Assembly (NCBI RefSeq): GCF_020497125.1
Contig: NC_059089.1
Span: forward strand, 28,600,282-28,664,281
Length of the DNA: 64,000 nucleotides
Source: Mauremys mutica
Lineage: Eukaryota; Chordata; Testudines; Geoemydidae
Direction of reading: 5' to 3'
Shown: piece by piece, positions 1 through 10,541 of the stretch
Position numbering within the stretch: the first letter of the stretch is position 1
How the letters are laid out: each line of letters begins with the position of its first letter
The notes under the pieces: model-generated
The model's input: only the letters and a program-made list of their open reading frames with translations
Told to the model about the DNA's origin: nothing
Database searches by the model: none
Made by a program: the position numbers and the translations under genes

Positions 1-211
1 AGTTTCCATTCCATGTCAAAGTCAATGGGGTTACCCCAGCTGAGGCCAGGGCCCCCTGACCGTCTGTGTGCCAAAGGCTGGTGCAAATTGAAAGCTGACT
101 GCATAGAGGCAGTGGAGTAGCGGCAGGGTGAATGCCGCTGCTGGTGTCATTCCCTGGATTTTAACAGGTTTTTGTTTGTTTCTGGCAGAAGCACCCGAAG
201 GCTGTGGCTAC
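1..211. other. unique sequence, no gene
   Basis: No coding or RNA feature is visible. Positions about 20-55 resemble part of a short foldback repeat whose better copies lie elsewhere in the window (for example 16021-16090). Confidence 0.5.
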
Positions 212-219
212 ACTGCAAG

Positions 220-587
220 CAGGGCCGGCTTTAGGCACTGCAGGGCCTGATTCAAAGGAGCTGCCACCGAAGTCCTTCCGCTGTCTTTGGCGGCAGCTCA
301 ATTACTGCCACGGAGGAAGGTCCCTCCACAGAAATGCCGCCGAAGACAGCAGCAACGATTGAGCTGCTGCCGCTGACAGTGCTGGGACTTCAGCGGCAGC
401 TCAATCGGCTGCAGGTGCCTTCGGCGGCATTTCAGTGGAAGGACCTTCCTCCACGACAGCAATTGAGCTGCCGCCAAAGACAGCGGCGGGACTGCGGCAG
501 CAGCTCCTTCGGGATGTTGCTGGGCCCTCTTAGGGGCACGGGGCCTGATTCCGGGCAATCAGCTGAATCGCCCTAAAGCCGGCCCTG
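220..587. mobile_element. non-autonomous hAT element, 368 bp
   Basis: Perfect 16-bp terminal inverted repeats, CAGGGCCGGCTTTAGG, bound the element. It is flanked by an exact 8-bp target duplication, actgcaag (212-219 and 588-595), the size expected for hAT transposases. The interior is GC-rich and built of inverted GCCGCCGAA/TTCGGCGGC units, so the whole element can fold back on itself. It has no transposase. The perfect ends and duplication suggest a fairly young insertion. Confidence 0.9.
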
Positions 588-595
588 ACTGCAAG

Positions 596-3500
596 GGCTG
601 TCCATGAGCTAGCCTGGCTCCAGCTGGGGCACAGCTGTGCAGACGGCACAGTGTGGGTGGCAGTGGTGGCAGTACCGACCCAGCAGACCCCGGCTCACTG
701 CTATCGCTACCTGTGCTAGCTGGTGCACAGCTTTTGTGGCATAGACCCACCCTCTGGGACAGGGTGCTGTGCAAACGCCCTTCTCTAATCCCTGCCATTT
801 GGGCCTCGCCCGGGTCACCAACATTCAGCCAAAACGCAGCCCTGCTCAGACTAGCAGGAAGCCAACATCCCCCCTGGCCATGGCTGCCGAACAATGGCTA
901 GCTTCGCAGACAGGAATCCAGCGTGATTTCAGCTCCGATAAGGGAGGATCGTGCGCAGCTTGTTTTGTGCCCCCAGCCTTTCTTGGGGACGTGCTCAGGG
1001 GTCCTGACCTCCTGTGACCTTCACTTTCATGCTTTTTTACAGTTTCATATTGCAAAAACAACCTGAACGTAATGAAATTGTTTTTACTGCCAACAGGGTG
1101 TAAAACCTCGTTGCGCCCTGCCTGCAAGGGGGCGGTAGGCCATGCACATATCTACTGCTATGCTAGTCAGCCCAGGATTAGGTCACTGCAGGGCAGGAGA
1201 TAATCTCCTAAACCACTGAATAATTTAAAGGGTAATTTGGTGGTCAGCTAATGTCAGACCTTTATAATTCTGTAAATCATCTCTCCAAATGATCCCTAAA
1301 CGGCATTAGACAATAGACTTTCCCTATTGATTATCTGTTCTGTGCAGGTATTGATTTCAAGTGGGCGACCGCACATGCATCAGTTGTTCTGATGGTTTAA
1401 ATGAGAACAAGGAGGCCAGGCTGACAAAATCATTTGCATTCAAGAGCACATGGAATGGCTCTGGTACCACATGCCACTCCAAGATGATTCAGCAGAACCT
1501 GCCCTCTGGCCTGGACCCTGGGGGAAGGCACAGGAAGGAGCTCAGGGCAGGGAGGTGCCAATTCCCAAAGGCACATGGGGCACCGTGGGCTGGCAGTTAC
1601 TCGCTTTAATGCTTGTGTGATGCTGTATTTTTAAACCAATTCATGAACTAACAGTCAGATAGGACCAGGTCCTGCTCCCCTGGAGATCAGTGTGGGATCT
1701 GTTGCCCACTTGGATGGGAGCTCCTCTCCCATGGACACACACAGCCCAAAGGGGCTGCTCCCCAAAGCTGCGTCTGTCCTGGGGTCTGCACACAGGCTCC
1801 AGCATCTCACCTTTACTTGGGAGTGGCTGAGCCTGACCTTGGGGGCCCTTGTGTGTGGAACTCACCCCCCTGGGCTTCTCCCTAAGCCCAAGTCACTATT
1901 TGAATTTCCATCACCCGCCGTGAAGCGTTGGCTCTGAGGCTCCTGTATCTCTGGGCATGGAGACTTTGGGGTTTTACGTGGTCTGTTTTACAATGGTTTG
2001 TAACTATTTGATTGCTTTTTAGTTAATGGTGTCATACCTGGAAGTGAAGGTGGTGGTACCAGTGATATATTAGACAAGAACGCCATTGACCCGTGGCTCA
2101 GTACCTCTGCTATCCATTGCACTGTGTCTATTCCACGGTAGTTGTCCCCACTGAGTGACAGAAGTGGTTAAACTATCTAACAGGAGATTCAATTATATTA
2201 TGCAGCTGCAAGGAAGAAGCTGGCAGCTCTCACTGCCTAACCAAAAGAGAAAACCTAGTCTCCAATATTATAACCGAGGATAAGTTCTCATGCAACGTAA
2301 GAAGCACTCAGGAGACCAATTCCTTTGTAAAGCTATGGAAACAGATACACACACACACACACGTATATAAGGTAGGTATATTCCTGTCTGCAGCACAGTT
2401 GACTGAAGATGAACTAGTAACCAGATCTTGTGTCCACACACACATCTCCCAGAGCAAACAGGAATCTGTATCTCCTTCACTGCAGCTTAGTTGTAAACAT
2501 ACAGATGAAGGGATTTACAAATGAAGATGAAATGAATGATCTCATCGATGTGACAGGCCTCACCTCTTCAGGGAACATTGTGGAACACTGAAGCTATTAC
2601 CTATTGGTGGGTACAGGCAGTGATGATTTTTCCATTGATAAGGTATAAAATAATGAATAATACAAGAACGTAGTGCCAGTTGCCCAAGATAAATGCAGAG
2701 TCCTCACAGCCAAGGCAATGAGCTCTGTCACCTGTTCACTTGATCTTGGTCTGAATTTTAAAAAATGCTAAATTTAAATATGTTGGGATTGGTTTTCTTA
2801 TAAAAAATTATTACCATTCATACGCAGTGGTTTGTAGTTGATTTTTAAATACCCAAACTGACTAGTGACTTGCCATGGTCTCAGTAAATTAAACTCCCCA
2901 ATTCACTGTGATGCTAACAAGCTACTGAGCAAAATCAGAGACACCAGGGCACCCAAGTCTAAAAATGCCACTGATGCCTATGGACTCTGCAAAGAGAAAC
3001 TCAGCAGTGCTCCCACTGGCCTGAGCAGAGTGAAGGTCCCAGTTCTGATCTCTCCTGCAGTAAGATGCAGGACACATATGCAGCTAGTCTGGCTACCGGT
3101 TGGGAATCCACTCGCTGGCTATGTCTGCCCTAGGTGAATATAACCACCCTGCAATAGGCCATCCTTAAATCCACATTGGTCAGTATAGATTCTACTTAAC
3201 AGAGGGCTTTTCAGAACTCATGTCTCACTTATGGAGTCAACAGAGCAGAATAGACAGTTCTTGGGTCCTTCCCCCCGACCCCCCGCCCAGCTCTGACCTT
3301 ATGTTCCAGCTGCAGTTATAGAACAATGAGATCTGGAGGAAACTAATGCAGCCATTTATTTAACCCATAAAAATGACGAGCAGATTATACAGACTGTACC
3401 TGCTTCAGAGATTAAACATCATTTGGAAGTCAGAGGGCAACTACTTATTGGGTGCAATGTATTTGATTCAGAGCCGTGAGCAGGATTATATTTCTTGGGG

Positions 3501-5946
3501 GTATTTGTGCTAATTTCAAAGACTAGACAGACAGTAGCTGAAAGCAAAAGTGGAGAGGAATGGATTTGCGCTTAATGTTGTTTTTTCCAGAATCCAGAGG
3601 GGCATTATTTTTCAGATGCTGAACTGAAAAATACTTCCATGTCCTCAGAGGATCAAGGTCTATCAAAACAGACAAAAGGAAGATGCACAGTTTAGTGGCA
3701 TCACAATTCAGATGGTTCATATTTCTGCTAAGCTCGCCAGGCTGTTTCACAGACCATGCAGCTCAGGATTGCTTTCAGACACAGAACTATGCACGGAAGT
3801 ACAGATTTAGATACAACCCGAGATACATCCACAGATATTTGGTGCTTCTGAACAATCTGTATTGAATCAAACCTGATTACATTAAAGTATTAAGTACATG
3901 TTGCCTTTAGAAATTTTCAAAGGCATCTTTGGGAAGTTGTTATGTGGAAAATTTAAGTAATAGGTTTAAAGCTAAAGGACAGCATGCCATCTGTCCAAAC
4001 AGACTTTGCAAAGCATCTCTTAGGGCTAAGGACTATCTCACTTGTAACTACCATACCAATATCATTGGGTTTTGTTATTCTAGCACATGCTGTAAATGAA
4101 AAACATTTTTCAAAGTTTCTTCTTTATTAAAGCAAATTTTTTTGCATTAACCATTTCATTCAGAGTTCCTCCTGCAGAGTTTGAATAACAATATGACAGA
4201 AGACAATGGGATGGCTGAGGGAATTTACAGCAGGACAGAAATCATGGTTTGATTGTTGACCAACAACTGCAGTGACCAAGTTTCTACCATCTAATGGGCG
4301 CTTGGTGGTTTATGTGAGATGAGTTGAGGGACTTTGTCCACTAGGAACTGGACTATGTCCACATCACAAAACATCACCTTGTCAATAGGTGCTTGCTAAC
4401 TCCTTATTGCCAGTCCCAATGCTCATGGAATCAGATGTAGACGTGGTCCCTCCAAGTCAGGGCTCTAGCACATTTGCAAATGCACTACCAGTGCCTGGAT
4501 TTACCTGTTGGATGGAGGATTTCAGCCTCCAGAGCTGCACTCCCTTCATTTTGGAAAATGTTTTTGGAAATGTGTAAATGAGACAGACCAGCAAACCAGC
4601 CCCCAGATCCACATCCTTTGCACCATACAATGGGTCAGATTCACAGGGAGCGGTAAACCCATTTGTTGTGATTATGGGCACATTTGACATTTTATAGACA
4701 TTGTAGCAGCTTCTGTAGAAGCTCTTGATACATGCAACTGAGCTGACTCCGAGTCTTACTCCTGCCCCAAAGCCCTGACTCATACAGAGCATCCTGCACA
4801 CCATGTAACAAGGGCCAGCTGGAAAGCCACACTGCTGACAAGCCAATCCCACTCAGGAAGATTGCGTAACTGGGTTAATCAATACAGAGCATAGACAGAA
4901 ATAGGGGTTTTGCTTTTCCCCATCCTGGCCCTGGCCTATCACCTGTCTACAAGCACAAGAAAGGAAGCCTTAGCAGCCATTCCTTCCAAGTGGTTTGAAT
5001 GGTACTGTCATTCAGAGCTTGGTTTAGTGCAGCCAAGCTATCCTTTGTGCTGGGTTGTCCGCTTTCCAGGTGCAAAGGCAACTAGCTCAAAGTGACCTCA
5101 CATCTCCTCCTTTTAATTCTTCTGTCTATTCATTTCCCTGCCTTGCACTGTTGTGCATTTGGATTTTCTTCAAAGGGTAGGCTGAGGTTTGCAGCTCTTT
5201 GTTGTGGGTGTTGCAGCATGGAAGTCCTGGGAGCGAAGCACAGCGGAAGGGTCTCTCCACGTGCTCATGTAACTCCCCGAGCATCAGGGGAAGAAACTCC
5301 CCTTAGGCAGGTGTTGGAGTGATTAAAGTCAGTGCCATTTCAGCACAGAGGATGCTGAATCACTCTAGGACTCTACCCGGAAAGCCAGGAGCAGAACTCA
5401 TCACTCTGAACAGGAAAGAATGGTCTTTCTTCCCTTTGACCATGTGGTGCCCACACCAGGTGTGTCACATCTGTTCCCAGTCCACTGCAGAGACCCAGCA
5501 ATACTGAGCAGGCACAAGCCTGCCCCCATGTGGTCAAGTTACATTACAGGCTAAGATTGCCACAAAGGAAAGACTCTGAAGGTGCTAAAAGGACCTTGTG
5601 TTACATTTCAGATTTCACCGGGGTAGCCACAGATGCTGGCCAGCTTTTGCCTGGCTTAGCAGCAGCACCCGAAATATTAACAAGCCATGGCAGCAAGGTG
5701 GGGCACCTCCTGCTGCAGGGAGCTCTGACAGTTATCTGGGGTGTTCCTCTGATTGTAAAGCACATTAGCCAGATGGCCATTGGGCCCCTTTTATTTGGGT
5801 GCCTAATGTTAGATAACGATACTTGAACAACGTGGCTGGTTCATTTCCTAGAGACCAACTCAGCTCTTGTGTAACCAGTGTTGTTTTTTTACTCTAAGTC
5901 ACTGGAGCAGCTAAATGATGATGCACAACTGAAATCTAGATATAGA
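596..5946. other. unique sequence, no gene recognised
   Basis: About 5.3 kb without a recognisable exon, RNA gene or bounded mobile element. A short (AC)n run lies at 2346-2362 and a C-rich patch near 3270-3292. Open frames here are short, lack family motifs and overlap on both strands. An antisense frame at 4457-4852 is the longest (131 codons) but looks like chance. Confidence 0.5.
2346..2362. repeat. (AC)n microsatellite
   Basis: A short uninterrupted AC dinucleotide run, followed by a TATA-rich step. Confidence 0.8.
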
Positions 5947-6041
5947 CATTAAAATAACTTGTATGCAGGGTAGTTGTAGCCCTGCTGGTCCTACAATATT
6001 GGGTGTTAATGGGCCACTCTGCCTTGAATGGTCCCTTTGAA

Positions 6042-6564
6042 CAGTGGCTCTCAATCTTTCCAGACTATTGTACCCCTTTCCAAAGTTTAATTTGTCTTGC
6101 ATACTCCCACATTTCACCTCACTTAAAACCTACTTGCTTACAAAATCAGACATAAAAATACCAGTGTCACTGTGCAGTTACTGAAAAATTGCTTCTCATT
6201 TTTAACATAAAAGTAAATTGATTGGAATATCACTTGTACTTGTGTTTCAGTGTACAGTATATAGAGCAGTATGAACAAATCATTGCATGAAATTTTAGTT
6301 TGTACTAACAGATGTTTTGGAGCATGAGCTTTCTTGGGTGAAAACGTCTGTTAGTCTATAAGGTGCCACAAGACTCTTTGCTGCTTTTACAGATCCAGAC
6401 TAACACGGCTACCCCTCTGATAGTTTGTACTGACTTTACTAGTGCTTTTTAGTAGTGTAGCCTCTTGTAAAACTAGGTAAATATCTAGATGAGTTGTTGT
6501 ACTACCCCTTGGAAAACCTCTGCATATCCCCAGGGGTATGTGGACTCCTGGTTGAGAGCCACTG
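6042..6564. mobile_element. hAT element inserted in a Penelope-like fragment
   Basis: The ends are CAGTGGCTCTCAA and its inverted partner TTGAGAGCCACTG. The flanking 8-bp duplication is cctttgaa (6034-6041) against ccttagaa (6565-6572), 7 of 8 matching. It is non-autonomous, with an AT-rich interior and no transposase. A second Penelope-like piece sits inside it at 6307-6420. Excluding that insert it is about 400 bp. Confidence 0.85.
6307..6420 (+). mobile_element. Penelope-like fragment with 5' inversion, inside the hAT element
   Basis: Flanked by an exact 11-bp direct repeat, tagtttgtact (6296-6306 and 6421-6431). From about 6345 it runs forward through the phrase CTGTTAGTCTATAAGGTGCC to the 3' end CGGCTACCCCTCTGA. 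The first 36 or so bases are in reverse orientation and correspond to the hammerhead-like region seen intact in the copy at 56525. It therefore shows a foldback-type 5' inversion. Confidence 0.7.
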
Positions 6565-6750
6565 CCTTAGAATATGCGCTAACTACTTATGCTAAACAAT
6601 CTGTTCCATCTTGCATTTAGCAGTGATGTTCAAAATACCTCTCCCAGCCCTGCAGAAGCTCCAAAGCTGGTCTCTCTCACCAACAGAAGTGCATCCAACA
6701 AAAGATATTACCTCCCCCACCTTGTCTCATTAAAATAACTCATCAGTGAG

Positions 6751-7330
6751 TGGCCACACCCCATGTGCCCCCTGCTGAGCTCAGCAGGGGGCTTTGCAGG
6801 CAGCAACCCCCTCCCCCACACACACTCACTTTCTTCTCAGACTGCTCAGTAAGTTTCACCCAGAGGCTTTTTGTGACACAAAATAACACACTGTGAGCTT
6901 ATTAATATAAAAATAAACTCCAAAATAAACCCCCCAGGCCACAATTCAAGTCCAGCACAAGTTCACTCAAACCAAAATGCCTCTTTCCTCTCCCACCTGT
7001 AGTCTATCTCCCAGGACTCCCTACTGATACCTGCTCTCTCCTCACAACCTCCACTCTCCTTGAGCATTACTGAATCCTGCTGCTTTTATAGGGAAATCAC
7101 CTGATACATACCCAGGTGTGGCTCATTAGTACTCAGGGTTGGCTGATCACAGACCTCCAGCTTCTAAGCTGCAAGACACCCTTTTATACCACTAAAGCCC
7201 CCAAGCAACTGAGTACAATACACAGCCAGACCCTCCTAAGGAGACAGACAGACTGTCAAAGACGAACTCAGCAATCTTTGAGCAACACCTCCACACCCAC
7301 CTTTGCTCCACACCTATGAGAAATCCATCA
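6751..7330 (-). mobile_element. solo LTR, 580 bp
   Basis: The unit begins TG and ends CA and is flanked by an exact 5-bp duplication, gtgag (6746-6750 and 7331-7335). Read on the - strand it has a TATA box (TATAAAA, 7084-7090 on +) about 240 bases from its 5' end and an AT-rich stretch suited to polyadenylation. No gag, pol or env sequence is attached, so it looks like the product of LTR-LTR recombination. It contains a perfect 26-bp palindrome at 6767-6792. The retroelement class is not determined. Confidence 0.7.
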
Positions 7331-7335
7331 GTGAG

Positions 7336-8228
7336 TGATGGTTTGAGGGATAGGTGGGCTTGGCTGGCATTTACCTTATCATGCAGAGATGGGTTTCAGA
7401 ATTGCCTGTGCTGGAGTATCTTTCTTTCTCCTGCCCTTTGTGTGTCATCTGTCTTCTCAGACCACACAGTCTTTTGGGCAAGGACTGGGCCTTCCTGTGT
7501 GTGCTCAGTGCTGAGAACAATGGGCCTGGCTTTAACAGTAAATAATACTGATAGTGCAGCTGTCAGAATTAAACTGAGTGGCAGAAACACTGCTCACCTG
7601 AAATCCCAGCTTTCTTTATTCCATGTTTGCTGTGGGCTCCAACAGAAATCCAGCATGCTCTGTGTTCAGGCTGCCTGCAAAACAGCTTCTTGGTTTTAAC
7701 ATCTTTTTTTCTTCCAGATCAGCCTCTCACCTCTTAGTTTACTTTGCCCAACCCTCCAACTGTCTGTGGAAAACATTTCAACCCACAAGTGTGCTCAGCT
7801 GTTATTGCCACTGAGAGCTGATACTTCATGTTTAGAAGAGTAAGATTCTCTCTCTGGGTAATGAACATAGTGCAATGACTACGTTTCCCTTGCAAGGATG
7901 TGCATAGGAAAGGAATGCAGACACCTCTGGGAGATAACATGTGTCTATGTAAACAAGGCACACAGCTGGGCAGGCCATGCTGTTTATATGTAAACTCAAT
8001 GGAACCTGCATACTCAGTTATTGTGAGTGTGGGGAGGGCATCCCATAGATTTCTAACCAGAAGGGCTGGAGTTGTACTGGAGTTGTCCCTGATCTAAGAA
8101 TACTCAGCCAAGCAGCCAGAGGAAGGGAAAAGTCCCGGGAAGCATTATCTGACCCTGAAGTAGTTGTGAAGGAAAGTGGCTTTAGTATCACCAGGGAGCA
8201 GGAAGCACTGGAAGAAATGGCTAATCTC
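7336..8228. other. unique sequence, no gene recognised
   Basis: Nothing recognisable on either strand. Open frames are short and overlap each other. Confidence 0.45.
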
Positions 8229-8256
8229 TTAGGGCTTGGCTACACTGGAGAGTTGC

Positions 8257-8433
8257 AGCGCTGGTGGTGGCTTTACAGCGCTGCAACTCACTCACTGTCC
8301 ACACTGGCAAGGCACATACAGCGTTGTATCTCCCTGGCTACAGCGCTGGCTGTACTCCACCTCGGCCTGGGGAATAACGACTGCAGCGCTGGTGATGCAG
8401 CGCTGCTCCACCAGTGTGGCCACCAAAAGCGCT
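8257..8433. promoter_or_regulatory. left subterminal AGCGCT motif cluster of the Harbinger element
   Basis: Six exact AGCGCT copies (8257, 8277, 8342, 8385, 8399, 8428), most within CAGCGCTG, plus one degenerate copy near 8320. Two more sit near the right end (12072 and 12115). Repeated subterminal motifs are usual binding sites for transposase or its Myb-like partner; that role here is inferred. Confidence 0.6.
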
Positions 8434-9207
8434 GTTATTGGCCTCCAGAGGTATCCAGAGGTATCCTAGAATGCCTGTTCAGCCACTCTGCTCATCAGTT
8501 TGAACTCTACTGCCCTGGCCTCAGGTGACCCACCCTTTAAATGCCCCGGGAATTTTAAAAATCCTCTTCCTGTTTGCTCAGCCAGGTGTGGAGTGCAATC
8601 AGTGAATCTTTCCAGGTGACCATGCCTCCACGCGCCAAACGAGCCCCAGCATGGAGCAATGGCGAGTTGCTGGACGTCATCAGTGTTTGGGGGAGGAAGC
8701 TGTGCAGTCCCAGCTGCGCTCCAGCCGTAGGAATTACGATACCTTTGGGCAGGTATCAAAGGCCATGCTGGAAAGGGGCCATGACCGGGACGCGGTGCAG
8801 TGCAGGGTTAAACTGAAGGAGCTGCGGAGTGCCTATTGCAAAGCCCGCGAGGGAAACCGCCGCTGCGGCGCTGCCCCCACGACCTGCCGTTTTTACAAAG
8901 AGCTGGACGCGATACTTGGGGGTGACCCCACCGCCAATCTGAGGACCACGATGGACACTTCAGAGTGGGGGGCGGAGGGAGGGGAGGAGGAAACCAAGAG
9001 TGAGGGTACTGGGGTGGGGAGAGACACCCCGGAGTCCCAGGAGGCATGCAGCCAGGAGCTCTTTTCAAGCCAGGAGGAAGGTAGCCAGTCGCAGCAGCCG
9101 GTACTTGGTGGAGGACAAACAGAGGAGCGGGTTCCCAGTAAGCAGCTTTTTATTTTCTGGATGGAAATTTTTTGGGAGAGGAGGGAGGGTTCTGCATGCA
9201 TGCATGC

Positions 9208-9510
9208 CTAGATGTGGAATAGCGCATTGATGTGGTCTATCACGTCGTGGTAATCGGCCTCGGTAATCTCTTCAAAAGTTTCAGTCAGAGCGTGGGCAAT
9301 GCGTTTGCGCAAGTTTATTGGGAGAGCCACCGTGGTCCTTGTCCCAGTCAGGCTAACGCGTCCGCGCCACTGTGCTGCGAGGGGTGGGGGGACCATTGCT
9401 GCACACAGGCAAGCTGCATAGGGGCCAGAGCGGAATCCGCATTGCTGTAGAAGACCCTCCCGCTCTTCCCAGGTGACCCGCAGCAGCGAGATATCTTCCA
9501 GGATCAACTC
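9208..9510 (-). CDS. possible third Harbinger exon, antisense in the Myb intron
   Basis: On the - strand a frame of about 100 codons runs from 9510 to the stop at 9208-9210. It is preceded directly by a splice-acceptor-like sequence (CATTTTCCACAG ending at 9511). The product would begin ELILEDISLL and end DVIDHINALFHI. Composition looks protein-like, with CpG-rich third positions and helical acidic segments, unlike the surrounding intron. It lies wholly within the + strand Myb intron and downstream of the - strand transposase. No upstream exon or family is recognised. It may be a terminal exon of an alternative transposon transcript, or a chance frame. Confidence 0.35.
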   Translation of the reverse strand, partial: ELILEDISLLRVTWEEREGLLQQCGFRSGPYAACLCAAMVPPPLAAQWRGRVSLTGTRTTVALPINLRKRIAHALTETFEEITEADYHDVIDHINALFHI

Positions 9511-10060
9511 CTGTGGAAAATGTTGGGAGAGTGTTCAGTGTAGGTGCCCCCTGCAGCTGTTTGCTTTCCCCAACGCACAGAAACCACAGTACAGCCCTGA
9601 AGCAATCAGTCCCCCCTATTCACCATTTTGGGACTCCTGTGGGTTCTGTGCGCTCTCTTTGGTATGGGAAAACTATGCTATTGTGAAGAATGTTACTCCT
9701 TCACTGTGTGGGAATAACTGTCTGAGATATAAACAATGCTGCCTCTGTTAAGTGTTGCCTTTTTTGCCTTTCCACAAACAACCTTGAGTTCTCGGCTGCC
9801 CGTGTTATCAACAGCTCAAAGACTCCAAAACCTCCGGAAGAAGTCGCGAAAAAGCAAAGAAGACCTGCTGCAAGCAGTTATGGATCACTCTGCCAGAGAG
9901 AATCAAAAAGTGCAGGACTGGAGGGAAAGGGAAAGCAGGATCCGTCAGAAAAACGCAGCGGCCAGGAAGAAAAACACAAAGCAGCTGATAAGCATCCTGG
10001 CGCGCCAAGCGGACTCTATCCAGGCGCTCGTAGCCATGCAGGCAGAGCACTACCGTGCCG

Positions 10061-10074
10061 CCCCCCCCCCCCCC
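10061..10074. repeat. poly-C tract of 14 bases
   Basis: A homopolymer run inside the Pro-codon stretch of the Myb-like gene. The coding frame differs on its two sides, so slippage (or a sequencing error) here explains one frameshift. Confidence 0.9.
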
Positions 10075-10360
10075 GTCCCAAAGCTCTTTCCCTTGTGCCC
10101 CAATGTCAGCTCAAAACCCCCTTCCCCAGCATCCAGGTTCTTACCACCACCAGCTGCCTCCAACACCTGTACGTTCACCAACCAGCCCTGAGAACTACGA
10201 CCCTTACCCTCCGCACTCAACCCCCAGCACCATGCAGTATAGCCAGCCTGAAGTGCAGCAGTCATTGCACAGCACTCCAGACAGGACATATTCAAACCTG
10301 TGACTGTACAGTTCCCCACCCCCCTGCCCTTTTAGGTTCCCAAAATGTTGTGTGTCTGTC

Positions 10361-10417
10361 AATAAAGTTATTTTCTTTTCAATAAATGAATTATTGGCTT
10401 TGAAAACAGCCTTTATT
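10361..10417. terminator. back-to-back poly(A) signals of the two Harbinger genes
   Basis: AATAAA occurs on the + strand at 10361-10366 and 10381-10386, after the Myb-like stop at 10303. The - strand AATAAA is at 10412-10417, after the transposase stop at 10542. The two 3' ends therefore converge and may overlap. Confidence 0.6.
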
Positions 10418-10541
10418 ATTGCAGAAAGTCAAAGATACCTTAGCCCAGTAAAGAAACAGGCACTGCAAATCAGCTTAGGAAAAACAGATTCCTACTAACA
10501 TTGTAACCACTGCACCTTACTCCCGTGCAAGACACCAAACA

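Larger units (their letters stand above)
5960..6727 (+). mobile_element. Penelope-like element fragment with inverted tail, split by a hAT element
   Basis: The outermost layer of a nested insertion. It is flanked by an exact 13-bp direct repeat, cattaaaataact (5947-5959 and 6728-6740). The body, 6573-6727 plus about 5995-6041, matches a common sauropsid repeat with the phrase ATATTACCT and an end resembling CACCTTGTCTC. The first 35 or so bases (about 5960-5995) are the element's 3' tail in reverse orientation. An inverted tail at the 5' side is a known habit of Penelope-like retroelements. Without the hAT insert it is about 237 bp. Class assignment is from memory of the family and needs a library search. 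Confidence 0.65.
8622..10303 (+). pseudogene. Harbinger Myb/SANT-like DNA-binding protein gene, two exons, broken
   Basis: This is the DNA-binding partner gene of the Harbinger element. The start is the ATG at 8622, opening MPPRAKRAPAW. A trihelix-type Myb/SANT domain follows over roughly residues 8-95, with the signature QCRVK, a KAREGNRR stretch and FYKELDAILGG. An acidic, Gln/Ser-rich linker comes next. A donor GTAAGC at 9138 ends exon 1. Exon 2 starts near 9789 or 9815 (the AG before 9815 keeps phase) and encodes a Lys/Arg-rich coiled segment (QRLQNLRKK through LARQADSIQAL) and a Pro-rich C-terminus ending RTYSNL. Two breaks are visible: one base missing near 8691, inside the domain, and a frame change in a run of 14 C at 10061-10074. 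Poly(A) signals AATAAA lie at 10361 and 10381. The family call is secure; the exact acceptor is not. Confidence 0.85.

Noticed and set aside
4457..4852. 131-codon antisense frame
   Set aside because: No domain, no start or splice context, and composition like the surrounding DNA.
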